Positions 26,065 to 38,509 of a stretch of DNA of 64,000 nucleotides are shown piece after piece. The notes under the pieces were generated by a model. That model made no database searches. It had not been told where the DNA came from and saw only the letters and a list, made by a program, of their open reading frames with translations. Numbering within the stretch: the stretch's first letter is position 1; the number at the start of each line of letters is the position of its first letter. The position numbers and the translations under genes are program-made. The DNA comes from Nomia melanderi (taxonomy: Eukaryota > Arthropoda > Insecta > Hymenoptera > Halictidae): NCBI RefSeq assembly GCF_051020985.1, contig NW_027475160.1, positions 372,001 to 436,000 of the forward strand. The letters run 5' to 3'.

Positions 26065-27815
26065 CTCATGGGGCCGGACACTCAGGGTCAGGGGAAAATC
26101 CAATATATATCTGGTGATATCTCGGGTGCTATTAGAGATAGCGCAATAAACCAAAGTGAATTATCTGCAGGAGGCCCTGGCGCATGAATCTGTACAGAGG
26201 GAACAACCTCGGACCACCAGGGGCCGAGAAAACCACCGTCTCATGTGGCCGGACACTCAGGGTCAGGGGAAAATCCAATATATATCTGGTGATATCTCGG
26301 GTGCTATTAGAGATAGCGCAATAAACCAAAGTGAATTATCTGCAGGAGGCCCTCGCGCATGCATCTGTGCAGCAGGAACGACCTCGGACCACAAGGGGCC
26401 GACAAAACCATCGTCTCATGGTGCCGGACACTCAGGGTCAGGGAAAAATCCAATATATATCTGGTGATATCTCGGGTGCTATTAGAGATAGCGCAACAAA
26501 CCAAAGTGAATTATCTGCAGGAGGCCCTCGCGCATGCATCTGTGCAGCAGGAACGACCTCGGACCACCAGGGGCCGACAAAACCACCGTCTGATGGGGCC
26601 GGACACTCAGGGTCAGGGAAAAATCCAATATATATCTGGTGATATCTGGGGTGCTATTAGAGATAGCGCAATAAATCAAAGTGCATTGTCTGCAGGAGGC
26701 CCTAGCGCATGACTCTGTGCAGCGGGAACGACCTCGGACCCCCAGGGGCCGAGAAAACTGCCGTCTCATGGGGCCGGACATTCAGGGTCATGGATAAATC
26801 CAATATATATCTGGTGATATCTCGGGTGCTATTAGAGATAGCGCAATAAATCAAAGTGCAATGTCTGTAGGAGGCACTGGCGAATGAATCTGTGCAGCCG
26901 GAACGACCTCGGAACACCAGGGGCCGAGAAAATTACAGATATCCGGAATCCGTCACCCAAGGTCATGTAAAAATCCAGCATATATCTGGTGATATCTCGG
27001 GTGCTATTACAGATGGCGCATTAAATCAAAGTGCATTGTCTGTAGGAGGACCTGGCGCATGAATCTGTGCAGCGGGAACGACCTCGGACCACCAGGGGCC
27101 GAGAAAACCACCGTCTCATGGGGCCGGAATGTCAGGGTCAGGGAAAAATCCAATATATATCTGGTGATATCTTGGGTGCTATTAGAGACAGCGCGATAAA
27201 TCAAAGTGCAATGTCTGTAGGAGGCACTGGCGAATGAATCTGTGCAGCGGGATCGACCTCGGACCACCAGGGGCCGAGAAAACCACCGTCTCATGGGGCC
27301 GGACACTCATGGTCAGGGAAAAATCCAATATATATCTGGTGATATCTCGGGTGCTATTACAGATAGCGCAATAAATCAAAGTGCATTGTCTGTAGGAGGC
27401 CCTGGCGCATGAATCTGTGCAGCGGGAACGACCTCGGACCACCAGGGGCCGAGAAAACCACCGACACGTGGGGCCGGACACTCAGGGTCGGGGAAAAATT
27501 CAATATATATCTGGTGATATCTCGGGTGCTGTTACAGATAGCACACTAAACCAAAGTGCATTGTCTGTAGGAGGCCCTGGCGCATGAATCTGTACAGCGG
27601 CAACGACCTCGGACCACCAGGGGCCGAGAAAACCACCGTCTCATGGGGCCGGAATGTCAGGGTCAGGGAAAAATCCAATATATATCTGGTGATATCTCGG
27701 GTGCTATTACAGATAGCGCAATAAATCAAAGTGCATTGTCTGTAGGAGGCCCTGGCGCATGAATCTGGGCAGCGGGATCGACCTCGGACCACCAGGGGCC
27801 GAGAAAACCACCGTC
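26065..27815 (+). repeat. Ten-unit (1750 bp) tandem pair, first member
   Basis: Units here recur 1750 bp to the right in the same order. Cassettes at 26933 and 28683 and all adjacent subtype units are spaced 1750 bp. Its content differs from the 1750 bp HOR at 4.9 kb: it mixes AAACCAAAGTGAATTATCTGCAGG units with cassette-domain units. The ten-unit length therefore arose with a different composition. Confidence 0.85.
26933..26968 (+). repeat. Diverged cassette, copy 13
   Basis: Counterpart of copy 8 (offset 11896), inside the first member of the 1750 bp tandem pair. Confidence 0.85.
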
Positions 27816-29565
27816 TCATGGGGCCGGACACTCAGGGTCAGGGGAAAATCCAATATATATCTGGTGATATCTCGGGTGCTATTAGAGATAGCGCAATAAA
27901 CCAAAGTGAATTATCTGCAGGAGGCCCTGGCGCATGAATCTGTACAGAGGGAACAACCTCGGACCACCAGGGGCCGAGAAAACCACCGTCTCATGTGGCC
28001 GGACACTCAGGGTCAGGGGAAAATCCAATATATATCTGGTGATATCTCGGGTGCTATTAGAGATAGCGCAATAAACCAAAGTGAATTATCTGCAGGAGGC
28101 CCTCGCGCATGCATCTGTGCAGCAGGAACGACCTCGGACCACAAGGGGCCGACAAAACCATCGTCTCATGGTGCCGGACACTCAGGGTCAGGGAAAAATC
28201 CAATATATATCTGGTGATATCTCGGGTGCTATTAGAGATAGCGCAACAAACCAAAGTGAATTATCTGCAGGAGGCCCTCGCGCATGCATCTGTGCAGCAG
28301 GAACGACCTCGGACCACCAGGGGCCGACAAAACCACCGTCTGATGGGGCCGGACACTCAGGGTCAGGGAAAAATCCAATATATATCTGGTGATATCTGGG
28401 GTGCTATTAGAGATAGCGCAATAAATCAAAGTGCATTGTCTGCAGGAGGCCCTAGCGCATGACTCTGTGCAGCGGGAACGACCTCGGACCCCCAGGGGCC
28501 GAGAAAACTGCCGTCTCATGGGGCCGGACATTCAGGGTCATGGATAAATCCAATATATATCTGGTGATATCTCGGGTGCTATTAGAGATAGCGCAATAAA
28601 TCAAAGTGCAATGTCTGTAGGAGGCACTGGCGAATGAATCTGTGCAGCCGGAACGACCTCGGAACACCAGGGGCCGAGAAAATTACAGATATCCGGAATC
28701 CGTCACCCAAGGTCATGTAAAAATCCAGCATATATCTGGTGATATCTCGGGTGCTATTACAGATGGCGCATTAAATCAAAGTGCATTGTCTGTAGGAGGA
28801 CCTGGCGCATGAATCTGTGCAGCGGGAACGACCTCGGACCACCAGGGGCCGAGAAAACCACCGTCTCATGGGGCCGGAATGTCAGGGTCAGGGAAAAATC
28901 CAATATATATCTGGTGATATCTTGGGTGCTATTAGAGACAGCGCGATAAATCAAAGTGCAATGTCTGTAGGAGGCACTGGCGAATGAATCTGTGCAGCGG
29001 GATCGACCTCGGACCACCAGGGGCCGAGAAAACCACCGTCTCATGGGGCCGGACACTCATGGTCAGGGAAAAATCCAATATATATCTGGTGATATCTCGG
29101 GTGCTATTACAGATAGCGCAATAAATCAAAGTGCATTGTCTGTAGGAGGCCCTGGCGCATGAATCTGTGCAGCGGGAACGACCTCGGACCACCAGGGGCC
29201 GAGAAAACCACCGACACGTGGGGCCGGACACTCAGGGTCGGGGAAAAATTCAATATATATCTGGTGATATCTCGGGTGCTGTTACAGATAGCACACTAAA
29301 CCAAAGTGCATTGTCTGTAGGAGGCCCTGGCGCATGAATCTGTACAGCGGCAACGACCTCGGACCACCAGGGGCCGAGAAAACCACCGTCTCATGGGGCC
29401 GGAATGTCAGGGTCAGGGAAAAATCCAATATATATCTGGTGATATCTCGGGTGCTATTACAGATAGCGCAATAAATCAAAGTGCATTGTCTGTAGGAGGC
29501 CCTGGCGCATGAATCTGGGCAGCGGGATCGACCTCGGACCACCAGGGGCCGAGAAAACCACCGTC
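27815..29565 (+). repeat. Ten-unit (1750 bp) tandem pair, second member
   Basis: Nearly identical to 26065-27815 (cassette at 28683). At its right end (about 29565-29580) it joins a GGGGTCGAACACTCAGG unit that matches 24140 and 12250. The array here steps back to an earlier point of block B. Confidence 0.85.
28683..28718 (+). repeat. Diverged cassette, copy 14
   Basis: 1750 bp after copy 13, inside the second member of the tandem pair. Confidence 0.85.
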
Positions 29566-32100
29566 TCATGGGGTCGAACACTCAGGTTTAAGGAAAAATC
29601 CAATATATATCTGGTGATATCTCGGGTGCTATAATAGATAGCACAATAAATCAAAATGCATTGTCTGTAGGAGGCCATGGCGCATGAATCTGTGCAGCGG
29701 GATCTACCTCGGACCACCAGGGGCCGAGAAAACCACCGTCTCATGGGGCCGGACACTCAGGTTCAGGGAAAAATCCAATATATATCAGGTGATATCTCGG
29801 GTGCTATTATAGATAGCGCAATAAATCAAAATGCATTGTCTGTAGGAGGCCCTGGCGCATGAATCTGTGCAGCGGGATCTACCTCTGACCACCAGGTGCC
29901 TAGAAAATCACCGTCTCATGGGGCCGGACTGTCAGGGTCAGGGAAAAATCCAATATATATCTGGTGATATCTCGGGTGCTATTAGAGATAGCGCAATAAA
30001 TCAAAGTGAATTATCTGCGGGAGGCCCTGGCGCATGAATCTGTGCAGCGGGAACTACCTCGGACCACCGGGGGCCGAGAAAATCACCGTCTCATGGGGTC
30101 GGACACACAGGGTCAGGGAAAAATCCAATATAAATCTGGTGATATCTCGGCTGCTCTTACAGATAGCGCTCTAAATCGAAGTGCATGGTCTGTAGGAGGC
30201 CCTGGCGCCTGTATCCGTGCAGCGGGATCGACCTCGGACCAACAGGGGACAAGAAAATCACCGACTCATGGGGCCGGACTGTCAGGGTCAGGGAAAAATC
30301 CAATATGTATCTGGTGATATCTCGGGTGCTATTAGAGGTAGCGCAATAAATCAAAGTCAATTATCTGTAGGAGGCCCTGGCGCATGAATGTGTGCAGCAG
30401 GATCGACCTCGGACCACCAGGGGGCCGAGAAAACCACCGTCTCATGGGACCGTACACTCAGGGTCAGGGAAAAATCCAATATATATCTGGTAATATCGCG
30501 GGTGCTATTAGAGATAGGGCAATAAGCCAAAGTGAATTATCTGCAGGAGGCCCTGGCGCATGCATCTGTGCAGCGGGAACGACCTCGGACCACCAGGGGG
30601 CCGAGAAAACCACCGTCTCATGGGGCCGGACTGTCAGGGTCAGGGAAAAATCCATTATATATCAGGTGATATCTCTTGTGCTATTAGAGATAGCGCACTA
30701 AATCGAAGTGCATTGTCTGCAGGAAGCCTTCGCCCATTATTCTGTGCAGCGGGAATGACCTCGGACCACCAGGGGCCGAGAAAACCACCGTCTGATGGTG
30801 CCGGACACTCAGGGTCAGTGAAAAATCCAATATATATCTGGTGATATCTCGGGTGCTATTACAGATAGCGCAATAAATCAAAGTGCATTGTCTGTAGTAG
30901 TCCCTGCCGCATGAATCTGTATAGCGGGAACGACCTCGGACCACCAGGGGCCGAGAAAACCACCGTCTCATGGGGCCGGACACTCAGGGTCAGGGAAAAA
31001 TCCTATTTATCTTGTGATATCTCGGGTGCTATTACAGATAGCGCAATAAATCAAAGTGCATTGTCTGTAGGAGGCCCTGGCGCATGCATCTGGCCAGCGG
31101 GAACGACCTCGGACCACCAGGGGCCGAGAAAACCACCGTCTCATGGGGCCGGACACTCAGGGTCAGGGGAAAATCCAATATATATCTGGTGATATCTCGG
31201 GTGCTATTACAGATAGCGCAATAAATCAAAGTGCATTCTCTGTAGGAGGCCCTGGCGCATGCATGTGTGCAGCGGGAACGACCTCGGACCACCAGGGGCC
31301 GAGAAAACCACCGTCTCATGGGGCCGGACACTCAGGGTCAGGGAAAAAGCCAATATATATCTGGTGATATCTCGGGTGCTATTAGAGATAGCGCAATAAA
31401 TCAAAGTGCATTGTCTGTAGGAGTCCCTGGCGCACGAGTCTGTGCAGCGGGAACGACTTCGGACTACCAGGGGCCGAGAAAACCACCGTCTCCTGGGGCC
31501 GGACACTCAGGGTCAGGGAAAAATCCAATATATATCTGGTGATATCTCGGGTGCTATTACAGATAGCGCAATAAATCAAAGTGCATTCTCTGTAGGAGGT
31601 CCTGGCGCATGAATCTGTGCACCGGGAACGACCTCGGACCACCAGGGGCCGAGAAAACCACAGTCTCATGGGGCCGGACACTCAGGGTCAGGGGAAAATC
31701 CAATATATATCTGGTGATATCTCGGGTGCTATTAGAGATAGCGCAATAAACCAAAGTGAATTATCTGCAGGAGGCCCTCGCGCATGCATCTGTGCAGCAG
31801 GAACGACCTCGGACCACAAGGGGCCGACAAAACCATCGTCTCATGGGGCCGGACACTCAGGGTCAGGGAAAAATCCAATATATATCTGGTGATATCTCGG
31901 GTGCTATTAGAGATAGCGCAACAAACCAAAGTGAATTATCTGCAGGAGGCCCTCGCGCATGCATCTGTGCAGCAGGAACGACCTCGGACCACCAGGGGCC
32001 GACAAAACCACCGTCTGATGGGGCCGGACACTCAGGGTCAGGGAAAAATCCAATATATATCTGGTGATATCTGGGGTGCTATTAGAGATAGCGCAATAAA
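29565..32100 (+). repeat. Third copy of the block B simple tract
   Basis: Matches 24142-26670 at offset 5424, then 5600, then 5425. The first shift is one extra 176 bp unit at about 30430-30610 (GACCGTACACTC, GGTAATATCGCGG, GGGCAATAAGCC). The second is loss of one unit near 31760, the ACAGAGGGAACAACC/CATGTGGCC unit present at 26190-26250. CCAGGGGGCC forms occur near 30418 and 30594, and the short CCTATTTATC form near 31002. Confidence 0.8.
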
Positions 32101-35013
32101 CCAATGTGAATTATCTGCAGGAGGCCCTGGCGTATGAATCTGTGCAGCGGGAACGACCTCGGACAACCAGGGTCCGAGAAAACCACCGTCTCATGGGGCC
32201 GGACACGCTGGGTCAGGGAAAAATCCTATATATATCTGGTGATATCTCGGGTGCTATTACAGATAGCGCAATAAATCAAAGTGCATTGTCTGCATTATGC
32301 CCTGGCGCATGAATCTGTGAAGCGGGAACGACCTCGGACCACCAGGGGCCAAGAAAACCACAGTCTCATGGGGCCGGACACTCAGGGTCAGGGAAAAATC
32401 CAATATATATCTGGTGATATCTCGGGTGCTATTACAGATAGCGCAATAAATCAAAGTGCATTGTCTGTTGGAGTCCCTGGCGCATGAATCTGTGTAGCGG
32501 GAACGACCTCGGACCACCAGGGGCCGAGAAAACCACCGTCTCATGGGGCAGGACACTCAGGGTCAGGGAAAAATCCAATTTATCTTGTGATATCTCGGGT
32601 GCTATTACAGATAGCGCAATAAATCAAAGTGCATTGTCTGTAGGAGGCCATGGCGCATGCATCTGGCCAGCGGGAACGACCTCGGACCACCAGGGGCCGA
32701 GAAAACCACCGTCTCATGGGGCTGGACACTCCGGGTCAGGGAAAAAGCCAATATATATCTGGTGATATCTCGGGTGCTATTAGAGATAGCGCAATAAATC
32801 AAGGTGCATTGTCTGTAGGTGGTCCTGGCGCATGAATCTGTGCAGCGGGAAAGACCTCGGACCACCAGGGGCCGAGAAAACCACAGTCTCATGGGGCCGG
32901 ACACTCAGGGTCAGGGAAAAATCCAATATATATCTGGTTATATCTCGGGTGCTATTACAGATAGCGCAATAAATCGAAGTGCATTGTCTGTAGGTGGCAC
33001 TGGGGAATGAATCTGTGCAACAAGAACGACCTCGGACCACCAGGTGCCGAGAAAATTACAGATATTCGGAATCCGTCACCCAAGGTCATATAAAAATCCA
33101 GCATATATCTGGTGATATCTCGGGTGCTATTACAGATCGCGCAATAAACCAAAGTTCATTGCCTGTAGGAGGCCCTGGCGCATGAATCTGTGCAGCGGGA
33201 ACGACCTCGGAAGACCAGGGGCCAAGAATACCACCGTCTCATGGGGCCGAACACTCAGGGTCGGGGAAAAATCCAATATATATCCGGTGATATGTCGGGT
33301 GCTATTAGAGATAGCGCAATATACCAAAGTGAATTGTCTGTAGGAGGCCCTGGCGCATGAATCTGGGCAGCGGGAACGACTTCGGACCACCAGGGGCCGA
33401 GAAAATCACAGTCTCATGGGGCCGGTCACTCAGGGTCAGGGAAAAATCCAATATATATCTGGTGATATCTCGGGTGCTATTACAGATAGCGCAATAAATC
33501 AAAGTGCATTGTCTGTAGTAGTCCCTGCCGCATGAATCTGTATAGCGGGAACGACCTCGGACCACCAGGGGCCGAGAAAACGACCGTCTCATGGGGCCGG
33601 ACACTCAGGGTCAGGGAAAAATCCAATTTATCTTGTGATATCTCGGGTGCTATTACAGATAGCGCAATAAATCAAAGTGCATTGTCTGTAGGAGGCCCTG
33701 GCGCATGCATCTGGCCAGCGGGAACGACCTCGGACCACCAGGGGCCGAGAAAACCACCGTCTCATGGGGCCGGACACTCAGGGTCAGGGGAAAATCCAAT
33801 ATATATCTGGTGATATCTCGGGTGCTATTACAGATAGCGCAATAAATCAAAGTGCATTCTCTGTAGGAGGCCCTGGCGCATGCATGTGTGCAGCGGGAAC
33901 GACCTCGGACCACCAGGGGCCGAGAAAACCACCGTCTCATGGGGCCGGACACTCAGGGTCAGGGAAAAAGCCAATATATATCTGGTGATATCTCGGGTGC
34001 TATTAGAGATAGCGCAATAAATCAAAGTGCATTGTCTGTAGGAGTCCCTGGCGCACGAACCTGTGCAGCGGGAACGACTTCGGACCACCAGGGGCCGAGA
34101 AAACCACCGTCTCCTGAGGCCGGACACTCAGGGTCAGGGAAAAATCCAATATATATCTGGTGATATCTCGGGTGCTATTACAGATAGCGCAATAAATCAA
34201 AGTGCATTCTCTGTAGGAGGTCCTGGCGCATGAATCTGTGCACCGGGAACGACCTCGGACCACCAGGGGCCGAGAAAACCACAGTCTCATGGGGCCGGAC
34301 ACTCAGGGTCAGGGGAAAATCCAATATATATCTGGTGATATCTTGGGTGCTATTAGAGATAGCGCAATAAACCAAAGTGAATTATCTGCAGGAGGCCCTG
34401 GCGCATGAATCTGTACAGAGGGAACAACCTCGGACCACCAGGGGCCGAGAAAACCACCGTCTCATGTGGCCGGACACTCAGGGTCAGGGGAAAATCCAAT
34501 ATATATCTGGTGATATCTCGGGTGCTATTAGAGATAGCGCAATAAACCAATGTGAATTATCTGCAGGAGGCCCTGGCGTATGAATCTGTGCAGCGGGAAC
34601 GACCTCGGACAACCAGGGTCCGAGAAAACCACCGTCTCATGGGGCCGGACACGCTGGGTCAGGGAAAAATCCTATATATATCTGGTGATATCTCGGGTGC
34701 TATTACAGATAGCGCCATAAATCAAAGTGCATTGTCTGCATTATGCCCTGGCGCATGAATCTGTGAAGCGGGAACGACCTCGGACCACCAGGGGCCAAGA
34801 AAACCACAGTCTCATGGGGCCGGACACTCAGGGTCAGGGAAAAATCCAATATATATCTGGTGATATCTCGGGTGCTATTACAGATAGCGCAATAAATCAA
34901 AGTGCATTGTCTGTTGGAGTCCCTGGCGCATGAATCTGTGTAGCGGGAACGACCTCGGACCACCAGGGGCCGAGAAAACCACCGTCTCATGGGGCAGGAC
35001 ACTCAGGGTCAGG
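32100..35013 (+). repeat. Two-copy module of about 2.5 kb with short-unit markers
   Basis: 34552-35340 repeats 32106-32895 at offset 2446, and 33532-34302 repeats 30911-31681 at offset 2621. Markers are GCATTATGCCCTGG (near 32290 and 34738), GACACGCTGGGTC, GCGTATGAATC and the two-base-short CCAATTTATCTTG form (near 32574, 33623 and 35021). A diverged cassette at 33056 sits in an unusual context (GGGGAATGAATC, AACAAGAACG) shared only with 62097. Confidence 0.8.
33056..33091 (+). repeat. Diverged cassette, copy 15
   Basis: TATTCGG subtype with GTCATATAAAAATCC in place of GTCATGTAAAAATCC. The left flank (GGTGGCACTGGGGAATGA, CAACAAGAACG) is unique to this copy and 62097. Confidence 0.85.
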
Positions 35014-38000
35014 GAAAAATCCAATTTATCTTGTGATATCTCGGGTGCTATTACAGATAGCGCAATAAATCAAAGTGCATTGTCTGTAGGAGGCCATGGC
35101 GCATGCATCTGGCCAGCGGGAACGACCTCGGACCACCAGGGGCCGAGAAAACCACCGTCTCATGGGGCCGGACACTCCGGGTCAGGGAAAAAGCCAATAT
35201 ATATCTGGTGATATCTCGGGTGCTATTAGAGATAGCGCAATAAATCAAGGTGCATTGTCTGTAGGTGGTCCTGGCGCATGAATCTGTGCAGCGGGAAAGA
35301 CCTCGGACCACCAGGGGCCGAGAAAACCACAGTCTCATGGGGCCGGACACTCAGGGTCGGGGAAAAATCCAATATATATCCGGTGATATGTCGGGTGCTA
35401 TTAGAGATAGCGCAATATACCAAAGTGAATTGTCTGTAGGAGGCCCTGGCGCATGAATATGGGCAGCGGGAACGACTTCGGACCACCAGGGGCCGAGAAA
35501 ATCACAGTCTCATGGGGCCGGTCACTCAGGGTCAGGGAAAAATCCAATATATATCTGGTGATATCTCGGGTGCTATTACAGATAGCGCAATAAATCAAAG
35601 TGCATTGTCTGTAGGAGGCCCTGGCGCATGAATCTGGGCAGCGGGAACGACTTCGGACCACCAGGTTCCGAGAAAACCACAGTCTCATGGTGCCGGACAC
35701 TCAGGGTCAGGGGAAAATCTAATATATATCTGGTGATATCTCGGGTGCTATTAGAGATAGCGCAATAAACCAAAGTGAATTATCTGCAGGAGGCCCTGGC
35801 GCAAGCATCTGTTCAGCGGGAACGACCTCGGACCACCAGGGGCCGAGAAAACCACAGTCTCATGGGGCCGGACGCTCAGGGTCAGGGAGAAATCCAGCAT
35901 ATATCTGGTGATATCTCGCGTACTATTAGAGATAGCGCAATAAATCAAAGTGCATTGTCTGCCGGAAGCCCTGGCGCATGTTTCTGTGCAGCGGGAACGA
36001 CCTCGGACCACCAGGGGCCGAGAAAACCACCGTCTCATGGGGCCGGAATGTCAGGGTCAGGGAAAAATCCAATATATATCTGGTGATATCTTGGGTGCTA
36101 TTAGAGACAGCGCAATAAATCAAAGTGCATTGTCTGTAGGAGGCCCTGGCGCATGAATCTGTGCAGTGGGAACGACTTCGGACAACCAGGGTCCGAGAAA
36201 ACCACCGTCTCATGGGGCCGGACACGCTGGGTCAGGGAAAAATCCTATATATATCTGGTGATATCTCGGGTGCTATTACAGATAGCGCAATAAATCAAAG
36301 TGCATTGTCTGCATTATGCCCTGGCGCATGAATCTGTTAAGCGGGAACGACCTCGGACCACCAGGGGCCAAGAAAACCACAGTCTCATGGGGCCGGACAC
36401 TCAGGGTCAGGGAAAAATCCAATATATATCTGGTGATATCTCGGGTGCTATTACAGATAGCGCAATAAATCAAAGTGCATTGTCTGTTGGAGTCCCTGGC
36501 GCATGAATCTGTGTAGCGGGAACGACCTCGGACCACCAGGGGCCGAGAAAACCACCGTCTCATGGGGCAGGACACTCAGGGTCAGGGAAAAATCCAATTT
36601 ATCTTGTGATATCTCGGGTGCTATTACAGATAGCGCAATAAATCAAAGTGCATTGTCTGTAGGAGGCCCTGGCGCATGAATCTGGGCAGCGGGAACGACT
36701 TCGGACCACCAGGGGCCGAGAAAATCACAGTCTCATGGGGCCGGTCACTCAGGGTCAGGGAAAAATCCAATATATATCTGGTGATATCTCGGGTGCTATT
36801 ACAGATAGCGCAATAAATCAAAGTGCATTGTCTGTAGTAGTCCCTGCCGCATGAATCTGTATAGCGGGAACGACCTCGGACCACCAGGGGCCGAGAAAAC
36901 CACCGTCTCATGGGGCCGGACACTCAGGGTCAGGGAAAAATCCAATTTATCTTGTGATATCTCGGGTGCTATTACAGATAGCGCAATAAATCAAAGTGCA
37001 TTGTCTGTAGGAGGCCCTGGCGCATGCATCTGGCCAGCGGGAACGACCTCGGACCACCAGGGGCCGAGAAAACCACCGTCTCATGGGGCCGGACACTCAG
37101 GGTCAGGGGAAAATCCAATATATATCTGGTGATATCTCGGGTGCTATTACAGATAGCGCAATAAATCAAAGTGCATTCTCTGTAGGAGGCCCTGGCGCAT
37201 GCATGTGTGCAGCGGGAACGACCTCGGACCACCAGGGGCCGAGAAAACCACCGTCTCATGGGGCCGGACACTCAGGGTCAGGGAAAAAGCCAATATATAT
37301 CTGGTGATATCTCGGGTGCTATTAGAGATAGCGCAATAAATCAAAGTGCATTGTCTGTAGGAGTCCCTGGCGCACGAATCTGTGCAGCGGGAACGACTTC
37401 GGACCACCAGGGGCCGAGAAAACCACCGTCTCCTGGGGCCGGACACTCAGGGTCAGGGAAAAATCCAATATATATCTGGTGATATCTCGGGTGCTATTAC
37501 AGATAGCGCAATAAATCAAAGTGCATTGTCTGTAGGAGGCCCTGCCGCATGAATCTGGGCAGCGTTAACGACCTCGCACCACCAGGCGCCGAGAAAACCA
37601 CAGTCTCATGGGGCCGGACACTCAGGTTCAGGGAAAAATCCAATATATATCTGGTGATATGTCGGGTGCTATTAGAGGTAGCTCAAGAAACCAAAGTGAA
37701 TTGTCTGCCGGAGGCCCTGGCGCATGAATCTCTGCAGCGGGAACGACCTCGGACCACCAGGGGCCGAGACAACCACCGTCTCATGGGGCCAGACACTCAG
37801 GGTCAGAGGAAAAATCCAATATATATCTGGTGATATCTCGGGTGCTATTAGAGATAGCGCAATAAACCAAAGTGAATTATCTGCAGGAGGCTCTGGCTCA
37901 TGAATCTGTGCAGCTGGAACGACCTCGGACCACCATGGGCCGAGAAAACCACCGTCTCATGGGGCCGGACACTCAGGGTCAGGGAAAAATCGCATATATA

Positions 38001-38473
38001 TCTGGCGATATCTCGGGTGCTATTACTGATAGCGCAATAAATCAAAGTGCATTGTCTGTAGGAGGACCTGGCGCATGAATCTGGCCAGCGGGAACGACCT
38101 CGGACCTCCAGCGGCCGAGAAAACCACCGTCTCATGGGGCCGGACAATCAGGGTCAGGGGAAAATCCAATATATATCTGGTGATATCTCGGGTGCTATCA
38201 GAGATAGCGCAATAAACCAAAGAGAATTATCTGCAGGAGGCCCTGGCGCATGCATCTGTGCAGCGGGAACGACCTCGGACCACCAGGGGCCGAGCAAACC
38301 ACCGTCTCATGCGGCCGGACACTCAGGGTCAGGGAAAAATCCAATATATATCTGGTGATATCTCGGGTGCTATTAAAGATAGCGCAATAAATCAAAGTGC
38401 ATTGTCTGTAGGTGGCACTGGCGAATGAATCTGTGCAGCAGGAACGACCTCGGAACACCAGGGGCCGAGAATA

Positions 38474-38509
38474 TTACAGATATTCGGAATACGTCACCCA
38501 AGGTCATGT
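38474..38509 (+). repeat. Diverged cassette, copy 16
   Basis: Most diverged version: GAGAATATTACAG at the left edge, CGGAATACGTC inside, AAAACTCCAGC and GGTGAAATCTCGG on the right. It is the only cassette in the first D block. Confidence 0.85.

Larger units (their letters stand above)
19690..27496 (+). repeat. Super-repeat block B, second copy
   Basis: Colinear with 8670-15600 apart from a five-unit insertion at about 22860-23730. It includes the HOR cassette at 21334 (10313 + 11021) and the cassette at 26933 (15037 + 11896). The CCAGGGGGCC insertion near 24995 and the CCTATTTATC deletion near 25402 match those at 13.1 and 13.5 kb. The copy diverges at about 27496, where the GGGGAAAAATTCAAT unit replaces the unit seen near 15600. 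Confidence 0.85.
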
